DNA of 64,000 bases from Branchiostoma floridae (GCF_000003815.2 NC_049994.1:14524319-14588318); one strand, 5' to 3'; counted from the stretch's first letter, positions 29,525 to 44,500 are shown. Translations and numbers: made by a program. The notes: generated from the sequence alone by a model not told the origin.

Positions 29525-32500
29525 CTGCGGATTGTTGTGTAGAAAGAAGAAAAAAATATTATCTCTAGAACTGTCTAGAAATCAGCATCCTCAAGACGAT
29601 GCTTTGCAAATGCAAGTGACAACTGTGCAAGCTTGTTGAAAGGTTAACTGTTAGATATGCATTTTTGAAAAAATAAACTTAACAATTAAGATATTTTGAC
29701 ACCTCAACAAAAGCTACCAGTATGTCAATCTTTTACTCAATCCTGCCCATGACAAAAAGACAGTTGTGATGTTAGAGACGGCTATAAAAAGCTGATGGCT
29801 GTATGAAAAACCTGGGGCAGTGTCCCCATGTACGCTTACTTCCACAACAGTACTCCTGTTTTGCAACTACAAGTATGATTGTGTATCTNNNNNNNNNNNN
29901 NNNNNNNNNNNNNNNNNNNNNNNNNNNNNNNNNNNNNNNNNNNNNNNNNNNNNNNNNNNNNNNNNNNNNNNNNNNNNNNNNNNNNNNNNNNNNNNNNNNN
30001 NNNNNNNNNNNNNNNNNNNNNNNNNNNNNNNNNNNNNNNNNNNNNNNNNNNNNNNNNNNNNNNNNNNNNNNNNNNNNNNNNNNNNNNNNNNNNNNNNCCG
30101 TCTATATTCATTACAGTGTCATGCAAGTACCATATTCTCTGGATTAAAAAATTCTCGATTTCAAAATTGAAAAGGTGCTAATACTAAATTTAGCACCTTA
30201 CCTCTAGCTTTATGGCTGAAACATTGAAACTACATTTTGTTTATCACAAATAACCATTGCAATAAAGAGACATAGGACAATAGATAAGTCTGTTGGTGAC
30301 AATTTTGTTCTATCAATAGAAGAACAGTAGAAGAACAGACTTTCATTTTTCGAAAATATATAAAAGAAAGAGATAGAAAAAACATAAGTTATTTTGCATA
30401 CATTCTCTAACAAATCCAAGCACACTTTCTACTATGTACAGTAACAATAATAAGAATGCAGGAAAAGGCATTCCTATCTCCCAAGGTACTTTATCATCAG
30501 GCACCAGACACCTGTTTACGTCACTCTAAGGGAGAAGAGATGCTGCTACAGTTATTGCTATGGGCTGCTCCTCATCTTCATGCTGCTAACATCAGACCCT
30601 ATGAACTTGATTTAAAAAAAAAGAATGCAGAAAAAGGGCAATCCTACCTCCCATGGCACTTTATCATCCGGCACCAGACACCTGTTGACGTCACACATCG
30701 GGTACGGAGTGGTCCTGGCCTTCTGGTGGATCTCCTGCACAGGCTGACTGTCCAACGTGCGCCGCCGGCCTTTCACCGTCTTTGGTCTCTTACCCACGTT
30801 CATCGAGGAGGGCTCTCGTGTCAGACTCGGCACTGCTGCGCGCGGGGCTTTTTCTGAAAGGAAAAACAAAGCTTGCTATTTTTAGACCTACCAAATTAGA
30901 TTAATGAATACAGAAACCAAAAGTTAAAGTCCTCCCTACACTTTTCATCTCAATTTGTAAATTGTATAGCCTTCTGGCCCAACTCTACAGGTAGTGGAAA
31001 GTGTTCAACTCTCAGGATCTTTCTTGTAAGTGCTGACTGCTATATAATCAGAACAATTAGTGCCATTTTTGAAGTCTTGGTTTGACTTGAGCAAGGTTTG
31101 AACTGGAACAGGAGCACACTAGACTAATGATCCACTTTTGGGTCTTACACAACTTTTAGCCTGACAAGAGTAGCTTAACGATGGACACCATAGAATTCAA
31201 AGGCTGACCCCCCCAAAAAAACATGGAGGCAACCTGGGGTGTTTGAAGACAGCACCATAAGCATGTAGGTAGGGCCTTTCCCTCACAAAGCATCGAGAGA
31301 AGATGTACATTGTACAACATTGAAGATTGTTTTGATTTGTCTTAGAAACTATCTTCTCAAGTGTCACTTGCTGCAAAAGATGATGGAGTGAGTGAATGAA
31401 TTTTCAAAGCTTTTACAAATTGGTGAAAAAGAGACATGCATAGCTCACCTGCAGGAGTGACTTCCAGTTCAGGTGCGTCTTCGCTCGCTGCCAGCTTGTT
31501 CTGCTGTAGGGACTTGATGATCCAGGCCTGGGCCTGAACAATAGAGTCTAGAGACATGGTGGACTTCATCATCTGTTCCTCCAGTCTAGTCAGGCGCTCG
31601 TCTTGTTCACTAGCCAAGTCCTTCAGCTCATCCACCCTGTCAACATGGGAAAATGTAAAAAATGTTGTGTCATCATCATCATCTGTTACTCCAGCCTGGT
31701 CAGCCGCTCGTCTTGTTCACTAGCCAGATCCTTCAGTTCATCAACCCTCTTATCACAGGAAAACATCTCTCTTCCTTACCATTCTTTTGCATGCCAGTAG
31801 GCAGAGGGGTACAGATGATTTCTCTCAGACACACATTCAGAGGTGCCCCAAAAGAATGATTAATAAATCCTCTCTTGACAGCACTGTTATCAAAAGTTTT
31901 CATTTTGAACTTTGAAATAATAAAAACAAATGCAGATTTTTAAGCTTTTCTGGGGGTGCATGCCCCCCCAAACCCTCTATAAAGCTCGTACCTGGATCCC
32001 TTGCCGTGTGGCTTCAGCACTCGCTAGTCAAAAAATCTACAAAAAAACAGCCCCATAAACAAAATCCTACAGCTGGCTACAGCAACGTTTAGGTGTATGT
32101 AATCTATATTTTAGTACATTGAGTGGAGATTTTCTTGTTTTAGTTGGGAATGTATTAGATGCTTGTCTTGTTGAATGCTACTTGCTTTTCAATGAGTCAT
32201 AGCCCAATCAGTTAGTTTGCAGATTAACGAACTAGAAAGCTCATCAATTAGCATACAATCTTGTTATTTGGAGGAATTTCCTTACTTTTCCTGTGTATTA
32301 TGGACCCTCTCGTCCGTCTCCTGGCTCTTCTCCCTGCGAGTCTGCTGCAGGTAGTTCTCACTGTTCAGCTCATTATTAAGGAACTTGCAATATTGTTATT
32401 TTGAGGAAACTGCTTACTTTTCCTGTGTATTATGGACCCTCTCGTCCGTCTCCTGGCTCTTCTCCCTGCGAGTCTGCTGAAGATAGTTCTCACTGTTCAG

Positions 32501-35500
32501 CTCATTATTAAGGAACTTGCAATATTGTTATTTTGAGGAAACTGCTTACTTTTCCTGTGTATTATGGACCCTCTCGTCCGTCTCCTGGCTCTTTTCCCTG
32601 CGAGTCTGCTGCAGGTAGTTGATACTACGGTAACCATGCATAAATGTCTTACCATTTCCAAAATCTACCTACTTACTCGAGTAAGTACATTACCTTACCT
32701 AAGTAAGTTACCTTACATTTCAATACTGTAGGATTTCTAATCTTACTTTTCCTGTGTATTATGGACCCTCTCGTCGGTCTCCTGACTTTTCTCCCTGCGA
32801 GTCTGCTGCAGGTAGTTCTCACTGTTCAGCTCATTATTAAGGAACTTGCAATATTGTTATTTTGAGGAAACTGCTTACTTTTCCTGTGTATTATGGACCC
32901 TCTCGTCTGTCTCCTGGCTCTTTTCCCTGCGAGTCTGCTGCAGGTAATTGATACTACGGTAACCACAAATGTCTAACCATTTTCAAAATCTGCCTACTTG
33001 CTTGAGTTACCTTACATTTCAATACTATTATTCAAAGGATTTCTAATCTTACTTTTCCTGTGTATTATGGACCCTCTCGTCCGTCTCCTGGCTCTTCTCC
33101 CTGCGAGTCTGCTGCAGGTAGTTCTCACTGTTCAGGTATTCCCACAGGATCAGCTGTTTCCTCTCAGCCTTCTCAAGCTTCACCTCTGGAAGCAACAAGG
33201 CCATATTCTTACTTTTGGAGAGCTTTATTTGAGATTTTGCAAACTTTAGTTGCTTAAGACAAGACAAACTATTAGTAAGATCTTTTTAAAACTTGTACTG
33301 AATAGAACACAAAGAAAATATTTCTTAAACCAGGATTCCTGCCTGCTGAAGTAGCCTTATAGCACAGTGACATGACTGGTTAGAGGGGAACGAAGCACGG
33401 AGAAGGTACAATAATCAATAAACCATACATAAATGAACAAGTACTCCTTGTTGATAAAGATAAATCCAACAAACCTGCACAATAATAATCAACTTCTAAA
33501 GTGAAACTTGCAGGTAAACAACATTCAAACAGTTAAGAAGTCTCCCTTTTCACTAGAGTTTGCAACCAGAGACTTGAGAGATCACTCAACGAATTTCATA
33601 GATGAAGATGAAATCTTTTTCACATTCAGTGTCTTGCTGTCCTTAAATCATAACTTTCCTTCTTGCATATCATATTCCAATCATTAAAATCAATGCAGTG
33701 GTTAAACAAATCCAATTTTGGTTGCCACATGGTTGCTAGAGTAGAGGAAAGGGGGGCTTATACGAAGTTAAATCATCCATCACAACCTTAACAAATAGCA
33801 TTACAACTAAAAAAACATTGTTTTCTGGAATCGGTGAGACTCAGATGGTTTGAAACAGAGTTAGGAAGATAGAAGTTTCAGAAGAGTGCAACTTACACAG
33901 GATCTGGAAAGTGCAGCAGAAAATTCCTTGTCTCCTCACCACAGTACTTCTGATCAGATAATAGATGTAGGAGAGACAGAGCACAGGCACATCATATCAA
34001 TTACAGCACAGGAGAGAGAGGCATAAGAAATGTGTTGTGTAGGGAAAGTAGAGTTTGTGCAATTTTTCATATTATAATTCAAAAGCACAAATGCAGGATA
34101 ATTCAGTTAATATTTAAGCTCATAGGACACTAATCTGTGATTTCTTTCAGAAAAGAAAAGAACTACAGAAAGCAAGTGTCAGGAAGGTTGAACATAAGAT
34201 TACACAGTCATATATACATTCTTTATTTTCGTCCTTTCACATCTTCGTTGAGCCTCAAATTGGCCATGGCATTCTATGACATTTGTATCCATTTTCCGAT
34301 ATTTTTTGCCATCTACAGTATATTTTTGCTCATTTTACAGCTGCTTTGTACAACTTGCAGCATGGTTTAAATTTTTTTTGGGAAACGGCTGGAAATTGAC
34401 GAGCATGCGGAATCCATATGATGCTAGTTCACCTTTATCCGCGGGGTAACCTATATCCGTTGATTTTAAAAACAGGGTATTTAGGGATATCAAGTTGGCT
34501 TCAAGTTATAATACTCTCAAAATATTTCAGTTTGAAACCACTGTCCGATCACTTGACATCCCTAAATACACTGTTTTTACAAACAGCGGATATAGGTTAC
34601 CCCCGCGGATAAAGGTTAACTACCGTTACTCAAATCAATGTGAGAAACAATAGACAAAAATCTTACTCATGACGCTATCTCCAGGGCGACACTTCTTGCA
34701 GCACCCCATGGTGATGGCTCGGAACAGGAGGAAGATGTGAGAGAAGAAGATGACAGGAGGAGCCAGGGGAGGGCGGTCAGAGTACTCCTTGATCAGGTCG
34801 TACCTCTGGAACTTCCAGATCTTGTCAGTGTTCTCCTGAACCTTCTCAAACGTGTAGCTGGAATTACAGAGAAATAAAGAGGTTACATGTAGGTTGATGA
34901 AGGCTATAGACAATGGTTTCCAGGCAATATGCCAAATACCTATCTGAAACAATAACTTTTTCTGCATACCTGCGCTTGGGCACGTAACACTGAAAATTTC
35001 CTGAACCTTCTGCCTGCATCACTCAGAATTTAGGAACTTCTAAAGTATATATGGATCATACTAAAAACTGTTCAGAAACCATTGCCATTATTTCTTTTAT
35101 ACTTGATAGGTCGTAACTGTCAATGCAGCTAGTAAAAATCCACATGAACCTATATCAAAACACATGTATATCAAAACCCAGTACATGGACCAGTGCAGGT
35201 TTGGTTCAGGTAGACATCAGAAACACCTGCACAGCGTCAATTTTACCTTCATTGACATGCATATGCAGGTGGTATTTCAGGCCCAGTGTTTACACTACTT
35301 GAATGTTCTAATTTTTATAAAGTCTATACATTCTTTCACAATATTTATTAGTAGTATGGATTATCTTCTCTCAGAATTTAAAAACACATAACTCACCCAA
35401 ACATGGCAATCAGGAGGTTGAGAAGTAGTACATTGGTGACCAACATGTACAGCCCCAGTAGGACAGGCACCAGGTAGGTCCCCACCTCTGAGGGACACCT

Positions 35501-38500
35501 CTGCTGGTTGGTGGCGATGGCTAGGGTATCGTTAGCTTCACAGGTGAAACCATCATCTGAAAGGACAGTGTAAAACATCTTAATCATTATAGTTTATACG
35601 GTTACTTTATTATGTTATAACTGTCCCAACATTGTAGCATCACTTAGCACTTGGGTGTTTGGCTCAAAGTCCAGAGATCCAGGGTTTAAGTGCCCTGAAA
35701 TCCTCTGATGTTGTGCCCTTCGGCACTGTACACCAAATTCCTCACTTCACCCATTGAAAGTGAAAATGAGTACATCCATTAGGGACGGCCATCAGACATT
35801 AAATAGAGCTCTTTTTTTTTTCTAAAGATGTATGAAATATAGAGAATTGAATAAACGTCAACTTACTCATGATTTCCTCCAAGAAGAGTTCCCCGTATAT
35901 CTGGAAGTAGGCCTTGTGGAAGATGCCCTGCAGGATGGTCCCAGCCCGGGTCTCGTTAGGATACAGGATGGCTTGTGATGCCACACCGTAGGCCAGGATG
36001 AAGATGATCAGGATGAAGATGAAGAAAATAAGATCCTTCAGCTGGGGGAAAAATATTACATATTGTCTTATCAAATACATTGTACTAGACACATTCGATT
36101 TCAACTGACTTGTCTCAATGTATTGCTTTGTTTTTATCTGAAGGCAATAAAGGGTGAGAGGACAACTAAAGAAATATACACATACTATGATTTATTCATT
36201 TACATTTTATTCAGTCAGCAAGTTGGATGGACACTAGAGGGCTGCAAACTAGACCAGTTGGAGAATCAAACAAGGAAGAGGATTGAGATAGAGAGTGTTA
36301 TTCAACATGCAGTATCTACCCGTTGTTTCTTATCTGTCATCATTTAGTTGCTTTTGAGTCTTTAGTTTAATGTTACACTGTAATAGTTAGTAATGAGCAA
36401 TTTGTTTTAACATCTTAAGTTATTATCATAATTGTGTTAAATTGACATTTCAAATTCAATGATTTCAAACTAGACTAACTTGTATAGACCAGATTAGTTG
36501 TGTCTTACCCCAGAACATTTCATTTCACATATCCTGACAGTTTGTTATCCTACCTTGTGTGAAATGATAGTACAGAAAACCCTACCATCCTGGCGATCAT
36601 GATGAGTTTGGGTCCCATCTCCTTGTTGATGTAGAAGATGTGCAGGAGTCGGAAGAAGAAGATCATCAGGTTCAGGCTGTACAGGACCCGCGCAGCAGAG
36701 AACGTCTCGGGGAAGAACCTCAAAGCTGTAGTATTGAAAAAAACGTCATGGCTAAAGTGAACACTTATCTCAAATGAGCCTAGCTCTCTGATGAGCAAAT
36801 CTTCCACTGTTACAGACACTATTACAGCCTGTAGTATATAAAAAAAATGTCATGCATATGGTTCTGCATTCTATATCTGTATCTGTATCTATATAGCCTG
36901 TATAACTGCCCTTCAGTGTAACACACCAGCTTTGCAGGCACGCGGCGTGGCAGCAGCTGGTTATATTACACTGAACAACCTGTCACACCTACCTATCTAT
37001 CTACAAAATGTTCTTTAAAACTATCCTACAACGATGCCCCTACTGTGCTTGGTGATAACAAATTCCACTCTATGATAGTTCTGAGAAAGTACAAAATTTG
37101 GAAAACATCTATCCTAGGTTCAGTTGGTAACTCTGGTACTTGAAAGCATGACTATATATATAACGTTATATTCCTTGTTCTTTTTTGAGCTGGTATTTGA
37201 TACCTATCAACTATGGTTGACTGAAGAGAAAATCTTCCACTGTGACAGAGAAGACAGACACTATTACAGGTTCACAGTATAATGGGAATTGCCCTGGCAC
37301 TTTTGGACAAGCAAAATCATCAAGGCTTTAAGTCCCATCCTAGTTCTAAGGACTGCAAGCCTGTCCAGTAGCATGCATGTCAGGTGAGTGACAGCTAGGA
37401 TTCAAACTCCTAACATCATGATCCAGCGGCAGGGTTGCTAAACACTGCAATACGTATGCTATAGTAAGTATACAATGATGGTAAATAACTGACTTTGTGA
37501 AAGAAACTACAAGTAGAACGCTAATGCCAATTAGTATCATTATTGCAGCATTTCTAAAATATGTTGATACATAAAAAAGTACAAAACCAAATATAAAAAG
37601 TTAAAAGAAACTGATATTACAAGACTCACCAAATGCTACCACAAAGGTGGTAATGTTGGCTAAATCAAACAGGTTCCAGGAGTTGCCGACATATTCCAGT
37701 AACTTCCCTGACACTGATCTGGCCTCTGTTGTGATGAGCTGAAATTACAACCAATGTAACAATCAACCAATGGTTTTGAAGCAGAAAAGTGCATGTTACA
37801 ACATGTATAACATACTATAAGTCATGTATATAGCTAACAGCATAATATGTAACTGACTTTCTAGCATATTCTAATCTTGAGATGAAAGCTGATATGTTTT
37901 CAAGTAGCATGATTAGCTTTCCTACAGGTCACGGTGTTACGTTTTGCTGCATACCTCCATTTTGTATTTTGTGCTTCAGAAATAGTTGTTGCCATACATT
38001 GTACCATGTACAATTACCGTGCAATAAAGTTAATTCATGATTAGTTATTTGGCCAAGCACATTGATGTCATTTGAAATAAGTGTGAAAGGTCCTTTTACT
38101 AGTCCAGGGCTCGAAATTCATTTTTGGGATGAGGTGCACTAGTGTATCCAGCTTAAAAAATTGGGTGCACCGAAAAATTTGTGGGTGCACCACTTAAATA
38201 TAAGTAATAACCTAATACTAAACTTAATTACAAGCTATCAAATTCTTCAAGTACTATGACAGACATTTCTATTATCTTTCTAACACTTAAATGTCAAGAA
38301 TATGATGTATACTAGTATTCTTTGATATCTTAACATACATAAATGTAAGAAAATATTTGGGTGCACCCTGTGCACCCACAGAAAATAATTGGGTGCACAG
38401 CTCCAATTTTGGGTGCACCTGGATGCACATGCACCCAGTATTTTGAGCCCTATAGTCTTAGATAACTTTTGAGATTGAGCCTATTTCCTGAAGCTCCCTC

Positions 38501-41500
38501 AGATTGAGGACCCTGGCTTCACGTCACAATTCAAAATAATGAACAAACAAGCAAACAAACAAATACACAAACATTTAACCTACCTGTCTGATTTCCTCAC
38601 AGAAGAGAGTGAAGATCCAGACTGCCAGGATGTAGTCGATGACTGATAAGACATTAAATTCAAACTGTCTCAGGATGACCACGGAGTACAGACACAGGAA
38701 CAGGATATAGGACAGCTGTAATAAACCAAATTTGTCATCAGTTAGGCCTATGAAAAAAAGTGTTTCGCTCTGGAAAAAATTAGGGTCAGTAGGCAGGGAT
38801 TATCTTATTTTTTTAAAAGACTTTTTTTGAAGTTGACAAAACTCAATACAATTGAGTCAATACAATACAGTAAAGTAAAACTGAAAGTGCATGAGGACAC
38901 TTAATATATTTTTTCAATTTTGTGCATAATGGTTACATAATTGTTACAAATCTGTGGATACATTTACATAATATATTTATAATAATAGACGATGTATATA
39001 ATAATCATATCTGAAAACACAACATTTAACATACCACATTGTGCATGAAGGTGGTGATTGGGGCATCGTAGAAGAGATAGAACCTGGTCAGGAGGCCGAT
39101 CCTCTTCCCACTGCTGCGGAAATCCAACTCCCCTTCCTCTGTGGCTGGAGCTTCATACTCCTCCTCATCCTCCTCATCCTCCTCTTTCAACTGTACTTGT
39201 TTTTGCCGATTGTTGATCAGGCTAAGGTATACAAAAGGTACAAGTCATGTAAGGAAGGTAACCGTTATGAAGGTAAAGAATTAAGAAAGAAAGAAAGGCA
39301 ATTTAATCTCTACAACAGAACGTTGCGAGTGACATTCATCACTCTTCTTCAGCATCAACTTGAATTAACTGGCAGAACTGTATGTAGAACATCATCTACA
39401 GTCGCGGTGCATATATTTGACTAGAAAAAACGTTCCTGAAAGTTATTTTCATGTCAGTGTAAAATCCTTGAAATTGTTAGTGAATTTCAGAAAAATTAAA
39501 CTCAAATAATACATCTGGTCTACAGTTACAGTGCACTTATCTCAAATAGAAAGAAGTTCTCTGACAGTTATTTTGTAATCAGAATATTATTTGTAAAATC
39601 ATTTTGAAAATGGCAGTGCTCATGTGCTAGCACCAATGAGGACCGAATAAAGATCCCTGCCTGTTCTGACTGTAGTTGAGAGTGTCCCAATCTGAGTTTG
39701 GTGACTTGGTGTAAGCATTCCACTTAAAACAAGGGACGCTGCAACATATTCATTTAGGATAAAATTGAGTAGAGAAGTTGTAGTCAAAAAGTCAAAGTCC
39801 TTCCCGGACCTGATGGCACATAGAGTGGTGCCCATCTGCTTTTCAGTTACCGTGGGTCACACAACTTTGTGCAATCACTACAGCAGAGGGCTAGTCCACT
39901 GGCAGTGGTGTGTGGTAAACTACACACTCTTTCCCAAATACTAAATGCTAAGCAACATTTTTAACAGACGTTTTAGAAGTCTAGTATGACTCATATCAGC
40001 CAGGGATTGAACTCATGACCTACCAAATGCAAGGCAAACACTATACCCACTTGGCCATTGTACCAAAAGTTATAGTACTAATAACAAATCTTAGCCCATT
40101 AAGGTAGCACTGTTACAATAGTACTGTAGTATTTTCTCTTACCCTGACCCTGAGCTATGCACTACCACCATCTCCATACTCTTGTTTAAGTCTTCCCCCT
40201 CCGGAATGTCATCCACAATCATTCCTGCACTGGTTTTAGTCCTGGCCACTACAGGTCTCCTCATGCTGAAAAAAAATCATGGTAAAATGTTGTTCACATT
40301 TAAGAAAAGTATCAATATCATAAGTCATGTGACAAGAAAACACCAACATGATCTACCGGGTTAAAAAACACATAGATAGATGTAGCCACTACATTAGTCT
40401 TCTGATGCCAGAAAAACAAAATCATCATTGGTAAAAAGTCATTTAAAAAAAATAAAGACCAATAAAAAAAATTGTGAAACACCATCAACAACATTCACAT
40501 TGCATATTAAATCAAGGTCCTAACTATGAAATGTAAATGTTGTAAGTAAGGTAGTATCAATTCTCAAAATTTTGCACTTGGTAAAAAAAGGGTAAATTTA
40601 AATTTAGAGCTATTACCAATGAAACAGCTGCCATCCCTAATGCATGCACACTTCACATATGTAGGTGTTCAAGAGTTTTAAATATCACTGAGAAAGCCAG
40701 AGAACACTTGTACTGCAGATCTAATGCAACAATGGTGATTGTAGGGTACCTGGTAGAATAACAAGTGTTGACATTACATGCACTAAAAATCACTGAATCC
40801 CAAGCTTAAGCTTGCTACTGTTAATAGTTTCATCTCCTTGCTACAGTTGCATTTCAATGATTAAAAAAGAAAAAACTTAGAGCAAAATTGAGATGTGATC
40901 ATTAGTGACGTTCTAGTGTGGACTTCCAAACATGGTCATGCTAGCAGAGGTAGACCACACAAAACACATTATGTACATCAACTTTGTGAAGATACTGGCT
41001 GCTCGGCTGAAGAACTGCCCAAGGCTATGGAGGATAGGGAAGGATGGAGGAAGAGAGTCATGGCCATCCGTGCAACCAGCACGCCCGGATGATGATGATG
41101 ATGAGAGCAAAATTTGGGCATACCTGCCAGGTGCAATAGAATAGTGGCGCTCGTCCGTCCCGAGGGGTTCTATCAGAGTCTCCTCTTCTTTCTGGTCCTC
41201 TCGGAAGTAGATGAGAGCGGGGACCAGAGGGGGGATGAAGATGCAGCTGAACAACTGGTGGGTAGAAAAGAATACATCATTAGGTTTACTGTAGTCAGTC
41301 TTTGAAATTCCTGATCAAAAAGAATGAAAAGCTATGAGATTTTTGCAGTTTTAAAACCTTGCATATGTTCCTAATTGAGATTGTGAGAAGCAGTATCATG
41401 TCTACCAAAACTGAAGTTATCAAACAACAAGCTGGCCAAAATCACGAAAAAGCATTAAAACCATACTTGAGTCTCCTACTCCTTTGTATACAAATCAAAC

Positions 41501-44500
41501 ATCACAACAATCCAAGATAGATAACATCAGTGTCCAAAGAAACAGTCACCCACCCACACAATTACACACAAACATAATAATGCACAAACACACAGTCAAA
41601 CATAATCATCTTTACTCAAATACACATTCCCTCCTTTACTCCCTCTCTCCCTCCCCCCTCCCCCACACAAAACACACAAACACAAACACAAACACAAACA
41701 CACACACCTACACAAGTATATATACATGTATTGTGATCATGAACAGGCCTCCCCTACCCTAATCATGGAGGTATCCAGAGCCATCTTGCCCATCCAGATG
41801 TTGTTGAGAAGTGCCTGACAGGCGCTGTGTGCGATGAAGTTCAGATGGTTCCCACTGATGGCGATCCTCAGGCACGTCAGCTCCCCCCACAGGTACAGCT
41901 CACGGACCAGCAGGAGCTGGGTTCGAAGCTCGTCCTCTCCCCAGCACTCGTTCAACACGCCCAGGGCAAGGTCCTCAAATTTGCTGGAAGAAATAGAAAA
42001 ATATTTTCACACACTACATACTGGGTGTTTCAGACATGATTTTACATTGCTATTTAACTACATTGCTACAAAACTACAGATTAAAAGGCTATGGGACGAA
42101 CGAACGAATTTAACTACAATGTGTTTCAATACACCTTTTGAAAATAGTAGTATGTAGCTCATTGTAAGCTTCTCTGTTTCTATATTCAACTTCTAAATAT
42201 TTGAATTTTTAAAATGTGGCATTCAACACATTTCATCATGTACACACACACACACACACAGTCGCATGCATGCACACACACACACACACACAAACTTACA
42301 CACATCACATCATGCAAATATTCAGCTTTATAACATAAAGCTGAATATGAAGTTAGCAATATGATTTCAGATTCAAGGCAGTAACTTTGTAATTGAATGT
42401 TGCCGATATTCTACTAATCTTTGTTGTGCGACCAGAAGCTTTCCAGTACAGTGCATCAATTCCAAAGAATGAATAGCTCTGTAGAAAACATTGGCATACT
42501 TACTCTGCATGCTCCAACATTTCCTCGCTCATCTCCGTGTCGTTCTCCAGCTCCCGTGCCATGGACTTCAGCAGCTTGCTGGCGACCAGCGCTGCAGCCA
42601 CGCCCTCTTTCCCTTCTTCCCAGAACAGCCGAGCCATCTCCTGTCGGTTCAGAAGTACGCAGAAGAGGAACAGCTCTCTTGTGGGGTCTTCACACAGCGC
42701 TTTTGGGTCAACACCTATTGGTAGAAAATAATTTTAGAAATTTCCTGTAAGGGTGAACTATCTAAATCTGTAATATCAACTCTCGTAACTCTGCCAGGTT
42801 CCTCAAAAATGGTGCTAACAATGCCTTCTCAGAACATCCAGGCCATCTCTTGTTGGTTCAGGAGAACGCAGAAGAGGAACAGCTCTCCTGTTGGGTCCTC
42901 ACACAGCGCTTTTGGGTCAACACCTATTGGGAAAATTATTCAGAAATTTTCTTAAGATCACATTCCACTAGATTGCAATTGCTTAGTGAGCAAAATTATA
43001 TTTGAATGATCCTTGCTTTTATATTATTTTACTCTAAATGCAGGATGTGGAAGTATGATATAAAAGACCAAAGCTAAAAGAGGAACTATGTAATCAATGC
43101 TAACATGATTTACTTTTGAGTGACATTTGCATATGATCCTTACAAGTTAGTGGTTCAACCAGTTTTTCTAGTTAGCTGTACTTGAATGTGTTGAATTGTT
43201 CTGCCAGTTCATTCTAGTGAGGCTGAAGAATAGTGATGGATGTCACTCGAAACGTCCGGAAGTAAATATCTGTTTTTTTATCCAGTTGTAGAGATTGAAT
43301 TGTATTTGAATATTGTTTACCTGGATGTCTAGCCTTTATAAACAAATCAAAGAAGAAATGTTGTAAGCTACGATGTCGCAATTTATTTATGAACTTGCCT
43401 GCATATCTTTCAGGATTTCTCTCGTACAGTGGAACATAAATCTCCCCCATCAACGACTGGATAACATGGCCCACATCATCCATAGTCACAGAGATCTGCC
43501 AGGAAAAGAAGCAAAATATTAGCAGGAAAATGTATCATTCTGTGTTGGTAAATATTGATATTACAAAATAAACTTTACATAAACAACAGTGAACACAGAA
43601 ATACGTGTAGTTGAGAATTAGCCAACTTTTGGCTGAATCCATCAGGCAAGGAATGGACCAATCATTCATTCCATAACCGTTCATTCATTCTATCATTTGC
43701 TAATCAGGAGCCTCAAAATATTACACACTTCAACAACAGTGTTACAGTTTGAGGTATAATTTGACAAATTCTCTCTGTTTCAATACTATAAAAGAATGAT
43801 CATTGCAAATGAACACTGCTCTATCAAAAAAAATCACAATTAGTAACAATTAAAGAATATAAAATTTCAACTACCTTTGCAGAGGATGGCTTTCGACTCT
43901 GAAAATGAGCAAAAAAAGAAATGTAAGAATCTTTGAGGTAAAGACCAAATAATCAACAAAGACTGGAGTTGAACAGCTGAAAATTTAGGAAAATCAAATG
44001 TTAGAGATTAACAATTTAACTTTGCTCTAGAAGCTGCGAATATTTCTTCTAACTCAGGAATTGTATGAAAGGCATATTTTATGTACTGGAAAAGCAATGG
44101 CACCTCACCAATGATTTTGAAGTTGATGATGATATCCTTTCTCTCAACCGCTTTTGGAGCAAGTCAAACAGCACACCAGACTGTGGAATCTGTCAACAAC
44201 AGGAAAGTGTCATTGCTAAAAATGTGAAGGTTTGAAATTCACTGTACTCTGCTAAATTTTAACAACACAACACAACACAACACAACACAGTACACTAAAG
44301 ATTCTTTATAAAATGGTACTAGGATCTCCTTAATTACTTTTTATGCCACTTGATTATATGAAGCTATAATTCTACTTTTAATTCTATATTATGCAGTAAT
44401 GTAATGAAAAAGATTTTAAGCAATAGTATAGATCATCTTGAAATGTGGCTGCTTCTTGCACAAATGACTTTATTAGTGCTATTATTTTGCCTTACATTGA

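Noticed and set aside
29803-30170. Open frames crossing the 209-N gap
   Set aside because: They consist almost entirely of unknown residues.
39041-39424. Plus-strand 127-aa frame with a hydrophobic run
   Set aside because: Antisense of TRPM2 exon 18 plus intron; the minus strand carries conserved TRPM sequence with correct splice sites.
43205-43290. Hammerhead-ribozyme-like phrase (CTGAAGAATAGTGATGGATG...CGAAAC)
   Set aside because: The CUGAUGA core is not intact and no three-stem fold is evident. Similar GAAACGTC text at other sites suggests a dispersed repeat.
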